Below, piece by piece: positions 41,566-49,485 of a stretch of 51,038 bases of DNA. This stretch comes from Candidatus Omnitrophota bacterium (GTDB lineage: Bacteria > Omnitrophota > Gorgyraeia > Duberdicusellales > 4484-171). Every line of letters begins with the position of its first letter. Positions within the stretch are counted from its first letter, which is position 1. Under the pieces are notes generated by a model. It did not search any database and was not told where the DNA came from. It was given only the letters and a program-made list of their open reading frames with translations. Made by a program: the position numbers and the translations under genes. Location: contig JALOCC010000009.1 in NCBI GenBank assembly GCA_023227945.1, forward strand, positions 1 to 51,038, in the 5' to 3' direction.

Positions 41566-41725
41566 TATAATTAATCTTAAAAGTTCCCAAACAATCCTTA
41601 TGTATGCAGCATTAATCGCTGCCGTAGCATTTGGTTTGGTTATGATTTCAACTTATCTTCAGCGCCACATAAGCGGAGTCTACCAGCAGGCAGGAGATGC
41701 TGTTGGTGAAGGAGAGCAAAAATAA
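41552..41725 (+). CDS. Class III prepilin-like protein 13 (Met at +5)
   Basis: A 57-residue protein, MIKNNIINLKSS then QTILMYAALIAAVAFGLVMI, then YLQRHISGVYQQAGDAVGEG. The same architecture as the array upstream, but +5 is Met. ATG 41552 lies within the end of the preceding gene and its stop shares one base with the next start (TAATG), so the three genes are translationally coupled. Confidence 0.72.
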   Translation: MIKNNIINLKSSQTILMYAALIAAVAFGLVMISTYLQRHISGVYQQAGDAVGEGEQK

Positions 41726-42171
41726 TGATTAGCTTCGTAAAATTAATGAAAATAGGTTTTTTAAATTTAGGAATCCTTATGATTATTTTTTCTGCTTTTT
41801 CGCAATCCTTAACCCTTATGCCTAAAGATACAGAATTACTCGGCCAAAAAGATGAGAAGCAAGCCGAAGAAAAAATTACCATAAAAACATATAAATTTCA
41901 TTCTAAAAATTCCAAGGAAGATATACTTGAGTTTTATGAACAGATGTTTTCTAATGAAGGCTTCAAGTTATCCAAGCAGTCAGCCAAAGACAAGCGCATA
42001 TTGGTATTTACAAAAGAAAATTCCATTATTTTATTGAATTTTGTCCCTGACTATAAAGATGAAGCAGCTGTTTATTATAACATTCAGATTCAGGAATTTC
42101 CCACTGGCGCAATGAACAAAGAAGATTCCTCTAAACAAAGTTCCGAAACAACCGACGAAGAAACAGAATAG
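41725..42171 (+). CDS. Small secreted protein sharing a module with the 40657 gene
   Basis: A 148-residue protein with a signal-like N-terminus (LNLGILMIIFSAFSQSL). A single module includes YKFHSKNSKEDILEFYEQMF and IILLNFVPDYKDEAAVYYNI, followed by a Ser/Glu-rich tail. It is the last gene of the pilin operon; a hairpin terminator follows 37 bases later. The function is unknown. Confidence 0.6.
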   Translation: MISFVKLMKIGFLNLGILMIIFSAFSQSLTLMPKDTELLGQKDEKQAEEKITIKTYKFHSKNSKEDILEFYEQMFSNEGFKLSKQSAKDKRILVFTKENSIILLNFVPDYKDEAAVYYNIQIQEFPTGAMNKEDSSKQSSETTDEETE

Positions 42172-42208
42172 CAATTAGTTGTTTTAATCCAACAATAGAT
42201 AGATTTCT

Positions 42209-42276
42209 AAGTAGAGAGTGAAGTTACTCGTAAATCTTGCCTTTCGTAGCCCCCTTCACTCTCTACTTTATTTTTT
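42209..42276 (+). terminator. Terminator of the pilin operon
   Basis: A perfect 15-base stem, AAGTAGAGAGTGAAG (42209-42223) with CTTCACTCTCTACTT (42254-42268), loop of 30 bases, followed by TTTATTTTTTG. Confidence 0.75.
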
Positions 42277-42384
42277 GTCATCCTTCTCTGTCCCCGCACC
42301 CCCGTCCTTACCACCAGCTGCTATAAAAGTTACTGTATCTGGTTTATTTAGTCCCCGCCTGCAGATAAAGCCTTTTTCACCGTC

Positions 42385-42416
42385 ACAATTTATCTTGCTA
42401 TAGCAATGTAAATTGT
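42385..42416. promoter_or_regulatory. Palindromic operator candidate, site 1 (core TTGCTATAGCAA)
   Basis: Core TTGCTATAGCAA at 42395-42406 is flanked by ACAATTTA and TAAATTGT, a near-perfect 32-base palindrome. It lies 67 bases before the PaaX-like gene, next to an AT-rich promoter-like stretch (TTGTTA ... TATAT). It is a likely autoregulatory operator (inference). The same core is found at 43339 and 48447. Confidence 0.7.
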
Positions 42417-42482
42417 TATAATTATTTTGTATTATATTATATAATATGCGTTATTAAAGATGCAATTATAAAGCGAAATATC

Positions 42483-43304
42483 ATGGAAAAAATTGTTAAG
42501 AAGCTTGTAAAAGCAAGTGGTAAGGGATTAAAGAATTTGCTTGAGGGGTATCTTTTTCTTCTGGATATTTCCTGTGCACCTATTAGCCGAAAGATAATGC
42601 TTGCGCAATTTGGCGAAATTTTCAATCCCCACAGCGTAACTGTAAATTTACAACGGCTTTCAAAAAAAGGTTTTATATCGCAATTAAAAGATAAAAATAA
42701 TATTTTAATAAAAGTTTTTGAGTCGAAAAAATTTCAACTATTAGGAGATTACACAACAATTAAAATAGATAAATTTAAAAAGAAATGGGATGGAGTATGG
42801 CGGCTCATAATCTATGATATTCCCGAAATAAAAAAAGCGGAACGGGAATACCTAAGGATAACGTTAAAACTTTTGGGTTTTGGGAAAATACAGGATAGCT
42901 GCCTGGCATCGCCATATGATTATTCTTATTTTGTATATGACCTATGTAAAAAAAGAGGCATCGCTGATTATATCTGTTTATATGAAGGAAAGTTTTTTGC
43001 AGGTAAAAATACCGATATGTTAATAAAAGAAGCGTGGAATCTAGGCAAAATAAAAGAAAATTATCATAAGGTTATAACCGCCATAGACGATTTGTCAGGC
43101 AAGATAGGTGGGGGAAGGACGGACCTAAAGGATTTTTATAAAGAATATATAGATATTTATAATTTGTTTAAAGAAACAGTTATGCAAGACCCTTTTTTGC
43201 CGGAACAGTTTTTGATTGATTGGCCTTTTAAGGAAACTGAAAATAAATTTAAAATACTTGCCTCATCGGTGTTTAAAAATGTAGGTAAAAAATTATTAAT
43301 ATAG
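42483..43304 (+). CDS. PaaX-like transcriptional repressor with Cas2-like domain
   Basis: A 273-residue protein with the three-part PaaX layout. A winged HTH covers about 15-90 (FGEIFNPHSVTVNLQRLSKK). A Cas2-like ferredoxin fold covers about 100-165 (WDGVWRLIIYDIPEIKKAER, LKLLGFGKIQDSCLASPYDY). The C-terminal effector domain contains DPFLPEQFLIDWPFKE. PaaX proteins are DNA-binding repressors that recognise palindromes; the phenylacetate pathway is absent here, so the ligand is unknown. Large TTGCTATAGCAA palindromes lie on both sides of the gene and once more near 48450. Its setting between the pilin operon and tadBC suggests it controls pilus expression. Confidence 0.8.
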   Translation: MEKIVKKLVKASGKGLKNLLEGYLFLLDISCAPISRKIMLAQFGEIFNPHSVTVNLQRLSKKGFISQLKDKNNILIKVFESKKFQLLGDYTTIKIDKFKKKWDGVWRLIIYDIPEIKKAEREYLRITLKLLGFGKIQDSCLASPYDYSYFVYDLCKKRGIADYICLYEGKFFAGKNTDMLIKEAWNLGKIKENYHKVITAIDDLSGKIGGGRTDLKDFYKEYIDIYNLFKETVMQDPFLPEQFLIDWPFKETENKFKILASSVFKNVGKKLLI

Positions 43305-43326
43305 CAGAAATGATTTATTCTTGTGG

Positions 43327-43363
43327 TAACAATTTACCTTGCTATAGCAAGTATTTTTGTGAC
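43327..43363. promoter_or_regulatory. Palindromic operator candidate, site 2 (upstream of tadB)
   Basis: Core TTGCTATAGCAA at 43339-43350, with GTAACAATTTACC before it and GTATTTTTGTGAC after it; the outer GTAACAA/TTGTGAC pair keeps the palindrome. It is 175 bases before tadB and 22 bases after the PaaX-like gene. The rest of the gap to 43537 is AT rich (repeated TTTGATAATAT) and has no gene. Confidence 0.65.
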
Positions 43364-43537
43364 AAGTATTTTTTTGATAATATTTTGATAATATTTGAAT
43401 AATATTTAAGGAAGAACAAATAGGGTAAGGTTTGACAATATGCTTAGGCGAGAAGATGGTAAGATGAATTTTGTTAATTTATGATTGAAAATTATCGGCA
43501 AAGCACGTATAATTAAAGTATTAAATAACAAAAAACT

Positions 43538-44383
43538 ATGTTAATCGTCGGATATATACTACTTACTATAGCCATCCTAATTTTTTCTTATTACGGTATC
43601 AGTGTAGCGCTTAAAAAATACGACGAAGCGCAGAAAAAAAGGGCAGAGGAAGCAACCGCACAATTCGAGCAGATGTTTATCTTTTTGAATAAACGGATGC
43701 TTATGTTTTTGTTTCCTATAACTGCACTTACGGCCGGATCCCTGGCATTTATAATAACTAAACAATGGTGGATGGGGCTTATATTTTTGGCGGTTGGCGC
43801 AATTATCCCCGGCTGGTTTATCAATACAATGGACAGACGCCGGCGCAAAAAGTTTATACTCCAACTTGTTGACGGGCTTATGGTTATGAATAGCTGTTTA
43901 AAGGGCGGTTTAACACTGACGCAGTCGTTTGAAGTTGTCGCCGAAGAAATGTCCTCTCCCTTAAGCAATGAAATTTCCCTGCTAAATAGAGAAATTAAGG
44001 TAGGTGTTACTCTTGAGGAGGCATTGCTACGCCTTGAAAAAAGAATGCCCTCGGAAGAAATGACCTTAATTACTTCCGCCATACTTGTAGCAAGAGAAAC
44101 CGGAGGAGACCTTACAAAAGTATTTTCGCGCCTGGTTGAAACAATAAGAGACAGGATTAAACTGCGAGAGATGGTTACCACCCTAACGCTTCAGGCTCGC
44201 CTGCAGTCAATCATAATTTCGCTGCTTGGACCGGTATTTTTTGTGGTTGTGCGTAAAATCCGTCCGGACCATTTTGATGTTATGTGGAAAGACGAGCTGG
44301 GAAGAATTTTTCTTATTATAGCTGTAGTTTTACAAGTAGTAGGTATTATTTTAATTATAATTTTTGGAAGGATAGAAATATAA
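43538..44383 (+). CDS. tadB: TadB-like inner-membrane platform protein
   Basis: A 281-residue type II/Tad secretion F domain protein. Membrane segments lie near residues 3-20, 55-90 (FLFPITALTAGSLAFIITKQ) and 225-280. The central T2SSF domain contains LVDGLMVMNSCLKGGLTLTQ, MSSPLSNEISLLNREIKVGV and MTLITSAILVARETGGDLTK, the normal TadB signature. It forms the platform that couples the CpaF ATPases to pilin extraction. No Shine-Dalgarno sequence is visible. Its stop overlaps the tadC start by one base (TAATG). Confidence 0.9.
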   Translation: MLIVGYILLTIAILIFSYYGISVALKKYDEAQKKRAEEATAQFEQMFIFLNKRMLMFLFPITALTAGSLAFIITKQWWMGLIFLAVGAIIPGWFINTMDRRRRKKFILQLVDGLMVMNSCLKGGLTLTQSFEVVAEEMSSPLSNEISLLNREIKVGVTLEEALLRLEKRMPSEEMTLITSAILVARETGGDLTKVFSRLVETIRDRIKLREMVTTLTLQARLQSIIISLLGPVFFVVVRKIRPDHFDVMWKDELGRIFLIIAVVLQVVGIILIIIFGRIEI

Positions 44384-45240
44384 TGTGGTATACGATAGGC
44401 TTTTTGCTTTTAATTGCCGGAAGTGCGGTTTTTTTCCTGTCGCTTTTCCCGCGGCCTTCCGAATTTATATCCGTATTCGGCGAGAGGATAAAAGAATCAG
44501 AGTCTGCTTTTTCCTTCTTCTTAAGCCCATTTGCCCCGCTTAACGAAGGGTTAATAAGAATTTTAAAAATAGAAAAACCCTTAAAAAATAAAATGTATCT
44601 TGCCAAATGGAAAACAACACCGGGAGAGTTTATGGCTGGTAAAGAACTGCTTGCCATAGCTTTGCCGCTTATTTTGTTTTTGTTAGGCGTAAAGCAGATG
44701 TTGTGGCTCTCTATAGCCGCGGTAATTGGCTTAATGTTTCCCGATATTATCCTTAATTCCCGTGTCAAAAAAAGAAAGTATTCTATTGTCAGAATTCTTC
44801 CTGAAACCATAGATTTATTGGGGCTTTGCGTTGGTGCCGGGCTTGATTTTATGGCAGCAGTGCGCTGGGTTGTTGATAAAGTTAAGCCCAACCCAATGAT
44901 TGAAGAGCTTGTGTTGGTTTTAAAGGAAATAAACGTAGGTAAGCCCAGAGTTGAGGCGCTTCGCGATATGGCAAAGCGCCTGGATATTCCGGATGTCACT
45001 TCCTTTGTGAGAACGCTTATACAGGCAGACAGGATGGGAACACCTGTTGAAGAAGCGTTCAGAATACTTTCCGAAGACTCGCGTATGCGCCGCTTTCATC
45101 GCGGCGAACGCCAGGCAATGAAAGCCCCGCTTAAGATGTTAATTCCGCTTATATTCTGTATCCTACCGGTTATTCTAATTATAGTTGCCGGCCCGATTCT
45201 GATTAGGTTTATTAAGGAAGGGCTATTCGCGGGAATGTAG
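44383..45240 (+). CDS. tadC: TadC-like inner-membrane platform protein
   Basis: A 285-residue T2SSF-domain protein, partner of TadB. There is an N-terminal membrane helix (YTIGFLLLIAGSAVFFLSLF) and paired helices around 95-130. The F domain contains LPETIDLLGLCVGAGLDFMA, EINVGKPRVEALRDMAKRLD and SFVRTLIQADRMGTPVEEAF. A final helix (LKMLIPLIFCILPVILIIVA) completes it. ATG 44383 is chosen: it overlaps the tadB stop and has GGAAGGAT upstream. This completes the Tad ATPase/platform set, although the prepilin peptidase (CpaA/TadV) is not in the window. Confidence 0.9.
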   Translation: MWYTIGFLLLIAGSAVFFLSLFPRPSEFISVFGERIKESESAFSFFLSPFAPLNEGLIRILKIEKPLKNKMYLAKWKTTPGEFMAGKELLAIALPLILFLLGVKQMLWLSIAAVIGLMFPDIILNSRVKKRKYSIVRILPETIDLLGLCVGAGLDFMAAVRWVVDKVKPNPMIEELVLVLKEINVGKPRVEALRDMAKRLDIPDVTSFVRTLIQADRMGTPVEEAFRILSEDSRMRRFHRGERQAMKAPLKMLIPLIFCILPVILIIVAGPILIRFIKEGLFAGM

Positions 45241-45242
45241 AT

Positions 45243-45279
45243 GCAGAGTACAGATAACAGATTATAGATTATAGAACCA
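45243..45279 (+). repeat. Half palindromic repeat (AGAGTACAGATAACAG family)
   Basis: GCAGAGTACAGATAACAG and ATTATAGATTATAGAACC follow the tadC stop. Words match the arms of the repeats at 21475 and 31880, but no clear complementary arm follows. It may be a truncated copy. Confidence 0.45.
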
Positions 45280-45375
45280 GCCGCTAAAAAAATCTAAAAA
45301 TTTAAAGGGAGAGAAAGGAATAAAAAGCAGAAGTGCTATCTTTGAACTTTTTCTCTGCCAAAAAAGTACTCTAAC

Positions 45376-47679
45376 TTATTGTTCTTCAGCGTGTACCGTA
45401 GAAGAAAATAGGCTGCTTACCCCTTGAGTTAGGCTGCCGAATATATTAATCTTAGGAGAAATGTTACTTTCAGGCAGAATCCTTAGAGAAGGATTCTCCA
45501 ATACCGAGGGCATTGGAGCTTTTTCTTTCATTAAAGGATTAATGACTGTTTCACTGGGGCTTTTTATAACTTGCTGCATAGCTGCTTTATCTATTCCCAT
45601 ATCCGTGATCTTACGGGTAAGCGTATCAAGATTTTCTTTTACGTTTTCAAGGTACTCCAGAGAGTAAGCATCAACCTGGCCAGTTTCCTTTACGACATTG
45701 GAAACGTTAGATGACAGCGCCAAAAATTTATCGTACTCATTGCGCCAGGCATCCAAAGCTTTCAGTTTCTTTACTTCAGCGCTATTTACATAAGTTTGTG
45801 CCTGATTTATGATTTCTTTACGCTGGCCAGGTGCATTCTGAACGAATTTTACCAAATCAATTCTAATCGTATTCCTGCCATTGAAATACTTCTGCAAGTC
45901 ATTGCTTGGCGAAATCATCGAGTTGATGCGGCTTGCGTCATGCATAACTTTTGCGTCATAAAGCTTAATAGTTTTTTCAACATACTGCTTATTTATAGGC
46001 TGATATTTGATTTCTGTTGCCGCAATACGAGGCATAGCGTATTTAGGGATTTCTACTTCAGGTAAACGTATGGGCGTCATTTTAATGGGTGTAATCTTAG
46101 GCATAGTTACGCTTTCTATCTGTTCCGGCATCTCGACGTTAAACGTTTTACTCATATAATTTAAAGAAGGAATATCTACATGAGCAAATTTAGGCATCGG
46201 CATAGCTTTAATATTGGTAGCTATAGGCTTTGGCATTGTTAATGGCTTAAGGCTTTCTATAGGTTTAATTATAAGCTTATTAATAGGCGCGATTGCCGGG
46301 ATAGTGTATTTTACAAAAGATGGTGTCTGTATCGGCCTTAAGGTATTAACTATAGGCTTTGGCATGGTTAGCGGCTTAATGCTTGCTATTGGCTTAACCA
46401 GAGTATTATTTATAGGTGTAATCTTGGGTATTGTAGACTTGACAAGATTAGGTGTCTGTATCGGTTTTAAGGTGTTTACTATGGGTTTCGGCATTGCTAA
46501 TGGCTTAAGGTTTGCTGTCGGGTTAAGCATATTATTATTTATAGGTTTAATGCTCGGTATCGTAGATTTGACAAGATTAGGTGCTTGCATCGGTTTTAAG
46601 GTATTTGCTATAGGCTTTGACATTGGTATTGGCTTAAGGCTTGCTATCGGTTTAACCATAGTATTATTTATAGGTGTAATTTTTGGCGTTGTGAGTTTGT
46701 TAAATGGCTGCGCTTGCAGAGTTTTTAAAGATGGGTTAACTATGGGTTTCATTGCCGGCAAAGGCTTAAGTAACTTAATTGGTTGGGCATTTGCATATTT
46801 TAAATTCTGAAGTGTAATGTTAAAAGGTACATCTATTTTGTTTGGTTTAAAAATGGTATTTAAATTGGTAATGTTTGGCAACGGCTTTAATTGTGATGGC
46901 TGGTTATAACTTAAAAGTGGCCGCGCAAGGTTATTGTTGGGCAAAGGTTTTATAGGGGTCAAAGGCTGAGTAGATGCAATTTTAGGTGGCGTAAAATTAT
47001 TATTGCCGTCTACGATAGGAATAATCGGCTCTACGGTTATTATTGGCGTCATCGTTACTTTAGGTATTTTTCCTGGCGCTGAAGAAGACGAGGGTTCTAT
47101 GCCAAGGCCGGTTTTTCGTTCTGGTAACGCCACTATTGGAGTTGCAGAAACATGATCAGGTTTCGGAAACGGCGTTATTGTTCTTGATATCGCAGGGCTT
47201 GTTGGGTTATAGCTTATTTTATCGGCAGAAGGTGGTCCCATAAAAGTGCTGTTTGGTGCCCAATTTTGCTTTAGGGTTACATTGGGATCAGCGCTACCTG
47301 ATAATCCGTAAAGATGCGGTTGTATTGTTCGTGAGATTACAGCCTGCCTTGATGACAAGTCAGGCTGTAATGTATTGACATTAGGATTTCGTATCAGCGT
47401 AGCTACTATTGGTTGCGCTTGTGGTATTTGCGGTTCCATTGATCGCGGAGATGTGCCAGGAGCAGGCTCATTCGGATTGCTCGGATCAAAAACACCATTT
47501 TGTATAAGGCTTGTGGAACTACCTCCTTTTATTTGGGCAAAGATGTTTTCTGAAGCAATAAAAATACACAAAAAGAACAGGGCGCTACTAAAAAATATCC
47601 TCAGTAATTTGTTTGTTGATAAACAAGGATAAAGTACTTTGTTGTTGTTTTGAAAATTTCGAGAGCTTTTCCGTTTCAT
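45376..47679 (-). CDS. Secreted Pro/Lys-rich protein with 43-residue tandem repeats
   Basis: A 767-residue protein with a signal peptide (IFFSSALFFLCIFIASENIF, cleavage near A49). Residues 50-300 are low-complexity and proline rich. Residues 310-524 (DNA 46108-46752) hold about five tandem copies of a 43-residue unit of the form KPIVNTLKPIQTPNLVKSTI then PKITPINNTLVKPIASIKPL; the middle copies are nearly identical. Residues 560-700 are helical, and the C-terminus ends VSSLFSSTVHAEEQ. No enzymatic motif is seen. It is convergent with tadC and has its own promoter. It is probably an extended wall- or matrix-associated protein; a role with the pilus is only suggested by location. Confidence 0.75.
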   Translation of the reverse strand: MKRKSSRNFQNNNKVLYPCLSTNKLLRIFFSSALFFLCIFIASENIFAQIKGGSSTSLIQNGVFDPSNPNEPAPGTSPRSMEPQIPQAQPIVATLIRNPNVNTLQPDLSSRQAVISRTIQPHLYGLSGSADPNVTLKQNWAPNSTFMGPPSADKISYNPTSPAISRTITPFPKPDHVSATPIVALPERKTGLGIEPSSSSAPGKIPKVTMTPIITVEPIIPIVDGNNNFTPPKIASTQPLTPIKPLPNNNLARPLLSYNQPSQLKPLPNITNLNTIFKPNKIDVPFNITLQNLKYANAQPIKLLKPLPAMKPIVNPSLKTLQAQPFNKLTTPKITPINNTMVKPIASLKPIPMSKPIANTLKPMQAPNLVKSTIPSIKPINNNMLNPTANLKPLAMPKPIVNTLKPIQTPNLVKSTIPKITPINNTLVKPIASIKPLTMPKPIVNTLRPIQTPSFVKYTIPAIAPINKLIIKPIESLKPLTMPKPIATNIKAMPMPKFAHVDIPSLNYMSKTFNVEMPEQIESVTMPKITPIKMTPIRLPEVEIPKYAMPRIAATEIKYQPINKQYVEKTIKLYDAKVMHDASRINSMISPSNDLQKYFNGRNTIRIDLVKFVQNAPGQRKEIINQAQTYVNSAEVKKLKALDAWRNEYDKFLALSSNVSNVVKETGQVDAYSLEYLENVKENLDTLTRKITDMGIDKAAMQQVIKSPSETVINPLMKEKAPMPSVLENPSLRILPESNISPKINIFGSLTQGVSSLFSSTVHAEEQ

Positions 47680-47703
47680 TGAGCCCCCTTATTTCTCCCC
47701 AAA

Positions 47704-47736
47704 TAAAAAGGGGAGGTTCTTCGCCTCCCCTTTTAC
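47704..47736 (-). promoter_or_regulatory. Leader hairpin upstream of the repeat protein
   Basis: AAAAGGGGAGG pairs perfectly with CCTCCCCTTTT around a 7-base loop. Read on the - strand it is followed by ATTTGG and lies about 25 bases before the ATG of the repeat protein. It could be an attenuator, an mRNA stabiliser or a terminator for + strand transcripts. Confidence 0.5.
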
Positions 47737-47767
47737 CATTTTGCTATTTGCTCATTTACCCAATTAA

Positions 47768-47797
47768 ACAATACCATAATTCTAATATAAATGTCAA
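47768..47797 (-). promoter_or_regulatory. Promoter for the repeat protein
   Basis: On the - strand, TTGACA (47797-47792), an 18-base spacer and TATTGT (47773-47768). The start of transcription would be near 47760, giving an 80-base leader that contains the hairpin. Confidence 0.6.
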
Positions 47798-47799
47798 GA

Positions 47800-49410
47800 T
47801 AAATAGCAACAAAAAGCGAAAACGTTTACAATTTGAATATAATTTAGAAAATATAACGCTGTTTAATTGCTCAAAATTTTTAAGAAGAAACAACAGGATG
47901 CCGGGATATATGAAAAAAAGCATAAGGGCTTCAAAAGACTCTTTTTATACGCTTTCTTGCGAGATATTTCATTTGTTAGGATGTTCATTCAAGAAGGTGA
48001 AGCCTTGTTTTTTGCGCCAAAAGTATGTTAGTTTCGGGTGATACAGCAATGCATAAGGGGTTTCTTTTCCTGCCAAAAACTATGAATAATTGACCCGCAA
48101 AGCCTTGTTTTCTTTGGTTTAAGCATGAAAAAAGGTGAGTTGATGCAGTATATGTATATTTGGGAAGGAAAATATCATTAATGGTACTTAAGGTATATTG
48201 AGCGAGATTTCCTCGAAGGTTTATGAAAAATTAATCCCTTTGCCAAAATTCCCTGCCCGCTCGCCCGCCGTAAGGCGAACAGGGCGGGGCGAGGCACGGC
48301 CTGCCTTTGGCAGTCAGGCCGTGCGGGCTCCAGGCTAAATTATAGCCTTAAAAGGACTGATAGTTTATCATCATTTTATGCTAATGAGAATTTGCACAAA
48401 TACCATAGGCCTGTTTTTATGCCATAATATTTGGTAACAAATTTCATTGCTATAGCAAGGAAATTTGTTACCTGGTGTGTTTACCCATGAACCAGAGAGT
48501 CACGCCTGTAAGGACGTACATGGATAGCTTTCGGTTCAGAGTTTCGCTCCGCGGCGAAACCAAAAAATCAGAAGCCACGGCAGTTTCGCTTTTTAGCTTT
48601 AGACAGGGTTTAAAGAAACCCATTTATTTATAGCAGATATTGCACCAAATTTAACAATATTTTGCCATTTTCCATTGATAATCCATAAACCAAAACAACG
48701 CATTACTAGTAATAATTTAGTGTTATTTTTTAAGCAAATATTATAGTAACAGTACATAATATGCTTATTATCAGTAAGTTATGAAATAATTGTCCAAGCA
48801 TCGTTGGAATTTGTTCTTTTTGGGCAAAAATCCCTCTATCTTAGCCGAGAAATTCTCTTCTGCTGAAGTAGAATCCTGATGGAAAAAGAACCCTGTAAAG
48901 GCTTTTTGTTAGGTTGTTCAAATTTTTTATAGCAAGTCATCAGCTCCAGGGCTTGTGTTGGGCATATTAAAGGTGGAGACGCACCAGAGGGGGGGGGTAG
49001 TTCTTTCCTGAAGACAAGGCAGCGCTTGATTCGCCCTTGTTAAAATTTCAACTAATCTCCCGCAAGATTTCAGTTGAATAAGATCTTGGGGAGCTAAACC
49101 GCTGGCAGCTTTTCAAAGAAAATTCGCCATAAATGGTTGAAAACTTCCTTAAAATGGCTATCAGCTATTTATATTAAGCCGGCATTGTCATGCAATTATC
49201 ATATATATAATTCATAAGTTGCTTATTATTAAAGGTTTATAAAAATATTGTCCATATCTCTATTTAACAAGTGGCATTAAGGGTTAATTATTGAGGGCGG
49301 AGTAGGCAAAAAATTAGGCGATGTGATTCCAATTTTTGACGATTTTTAGGTCGAATTTTGATAGAAGCGGGTTTTTGTAAAACCCTTTAAAAATATGCAT
49401 TTTTTTTGGA
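47800..49410. other. Long non-coding stretch with palindromes
   Basis: About 1.6 kb without a convincing gene on either strand. It is AT rich with several islands: a GC-rich multi-branched palindrome at 48255-48328 (GCCCGC/GCGGGC outside; CCCGCC/GGCGGG and CGGCCTG/CAGGCCG inside), the operator-like palindrome at 48433-48472, a GAACC/GGTTC-bounded block at 48488-48600, a G9 run near 48990 and a weak GGGTTTT-TGT-AAAACCC hairpin at 49369-49385. Short frames (for example 47 codons from 48487) show no family resemblance. It may hold decayed genes or an unrecognised RNA. Confidence 0.4.
48433..48472. promoter_or_regulatory. Palindromic operator candidate, site 3
   Basis: The best copy of the motif: GGTAACAAATTTC, then A, core TTGCTATAGCAA, then G, then GAAATTTGTTACC, a 40-base palindrome with one mismatched pair. 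The target gene is not obvious; the closest downstream transcription unit is the curlin-like gene a kilobase away. Confidence 0.65.
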
Positions 49411-49417
49411 ATTCGGG

Positions 49418-49447
49418 TTGACTTTTATATATATAATATGTTATATT
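49418..49447 (+). promoter_or_regulatory. Promoter of the curlin-like gene
   Basis: TTGACT (49418-49423) and TATATT (49442-49447) with an 18-base spacer and TGT just before the -10. The leader would run about 440 bases to the ATG and contains the riboswitch. Confidence 0.6.
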
Positions 49448-49485
49448 TTAAAGGTGATAAGATAAGATAAATTTGGGAAACGATA

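Noticed and set aside
42483..43304. Cas2-like domain as evidence of a CRISPR system
   Set aside because: The domain has an N-terminal HTH and the PaaX C-terminal domain; no cas gene or repeat array is present.
43591..44181. 196-codon - strand frame inside tadB
   Set aside because: It is a shadow of tadB; the + strand frame carries clear T2SSF motifs.
46108..46752. Regular 129-bp DNA repeats as a possible CRISPR-like array
   Set aside because: The repeats are contiguous, without unique spacers, lie inside a coding frame and encode a 43-residue unit.
46214..46810. 198-codon + strand frame in the 43-residue repeat region
   Set aside because: It is antisense to the secreted repeat protein. Its hydrophobic repeats are the mirror of Lys/Pro/Ile codons, and it has no start signals.
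47613..48041. 142-codon + strand frame overlapping the start of the repeat protein
   Set aside because: Composition is not protein-like, it crosses the opposite promoter and leader hairpin, and there is no family resemblance.
48487..48630. 47-codon frame after operator site 3
   Set aside because: No ribosome-binding site, no recognisable family, and it lies in a repeat-like block.
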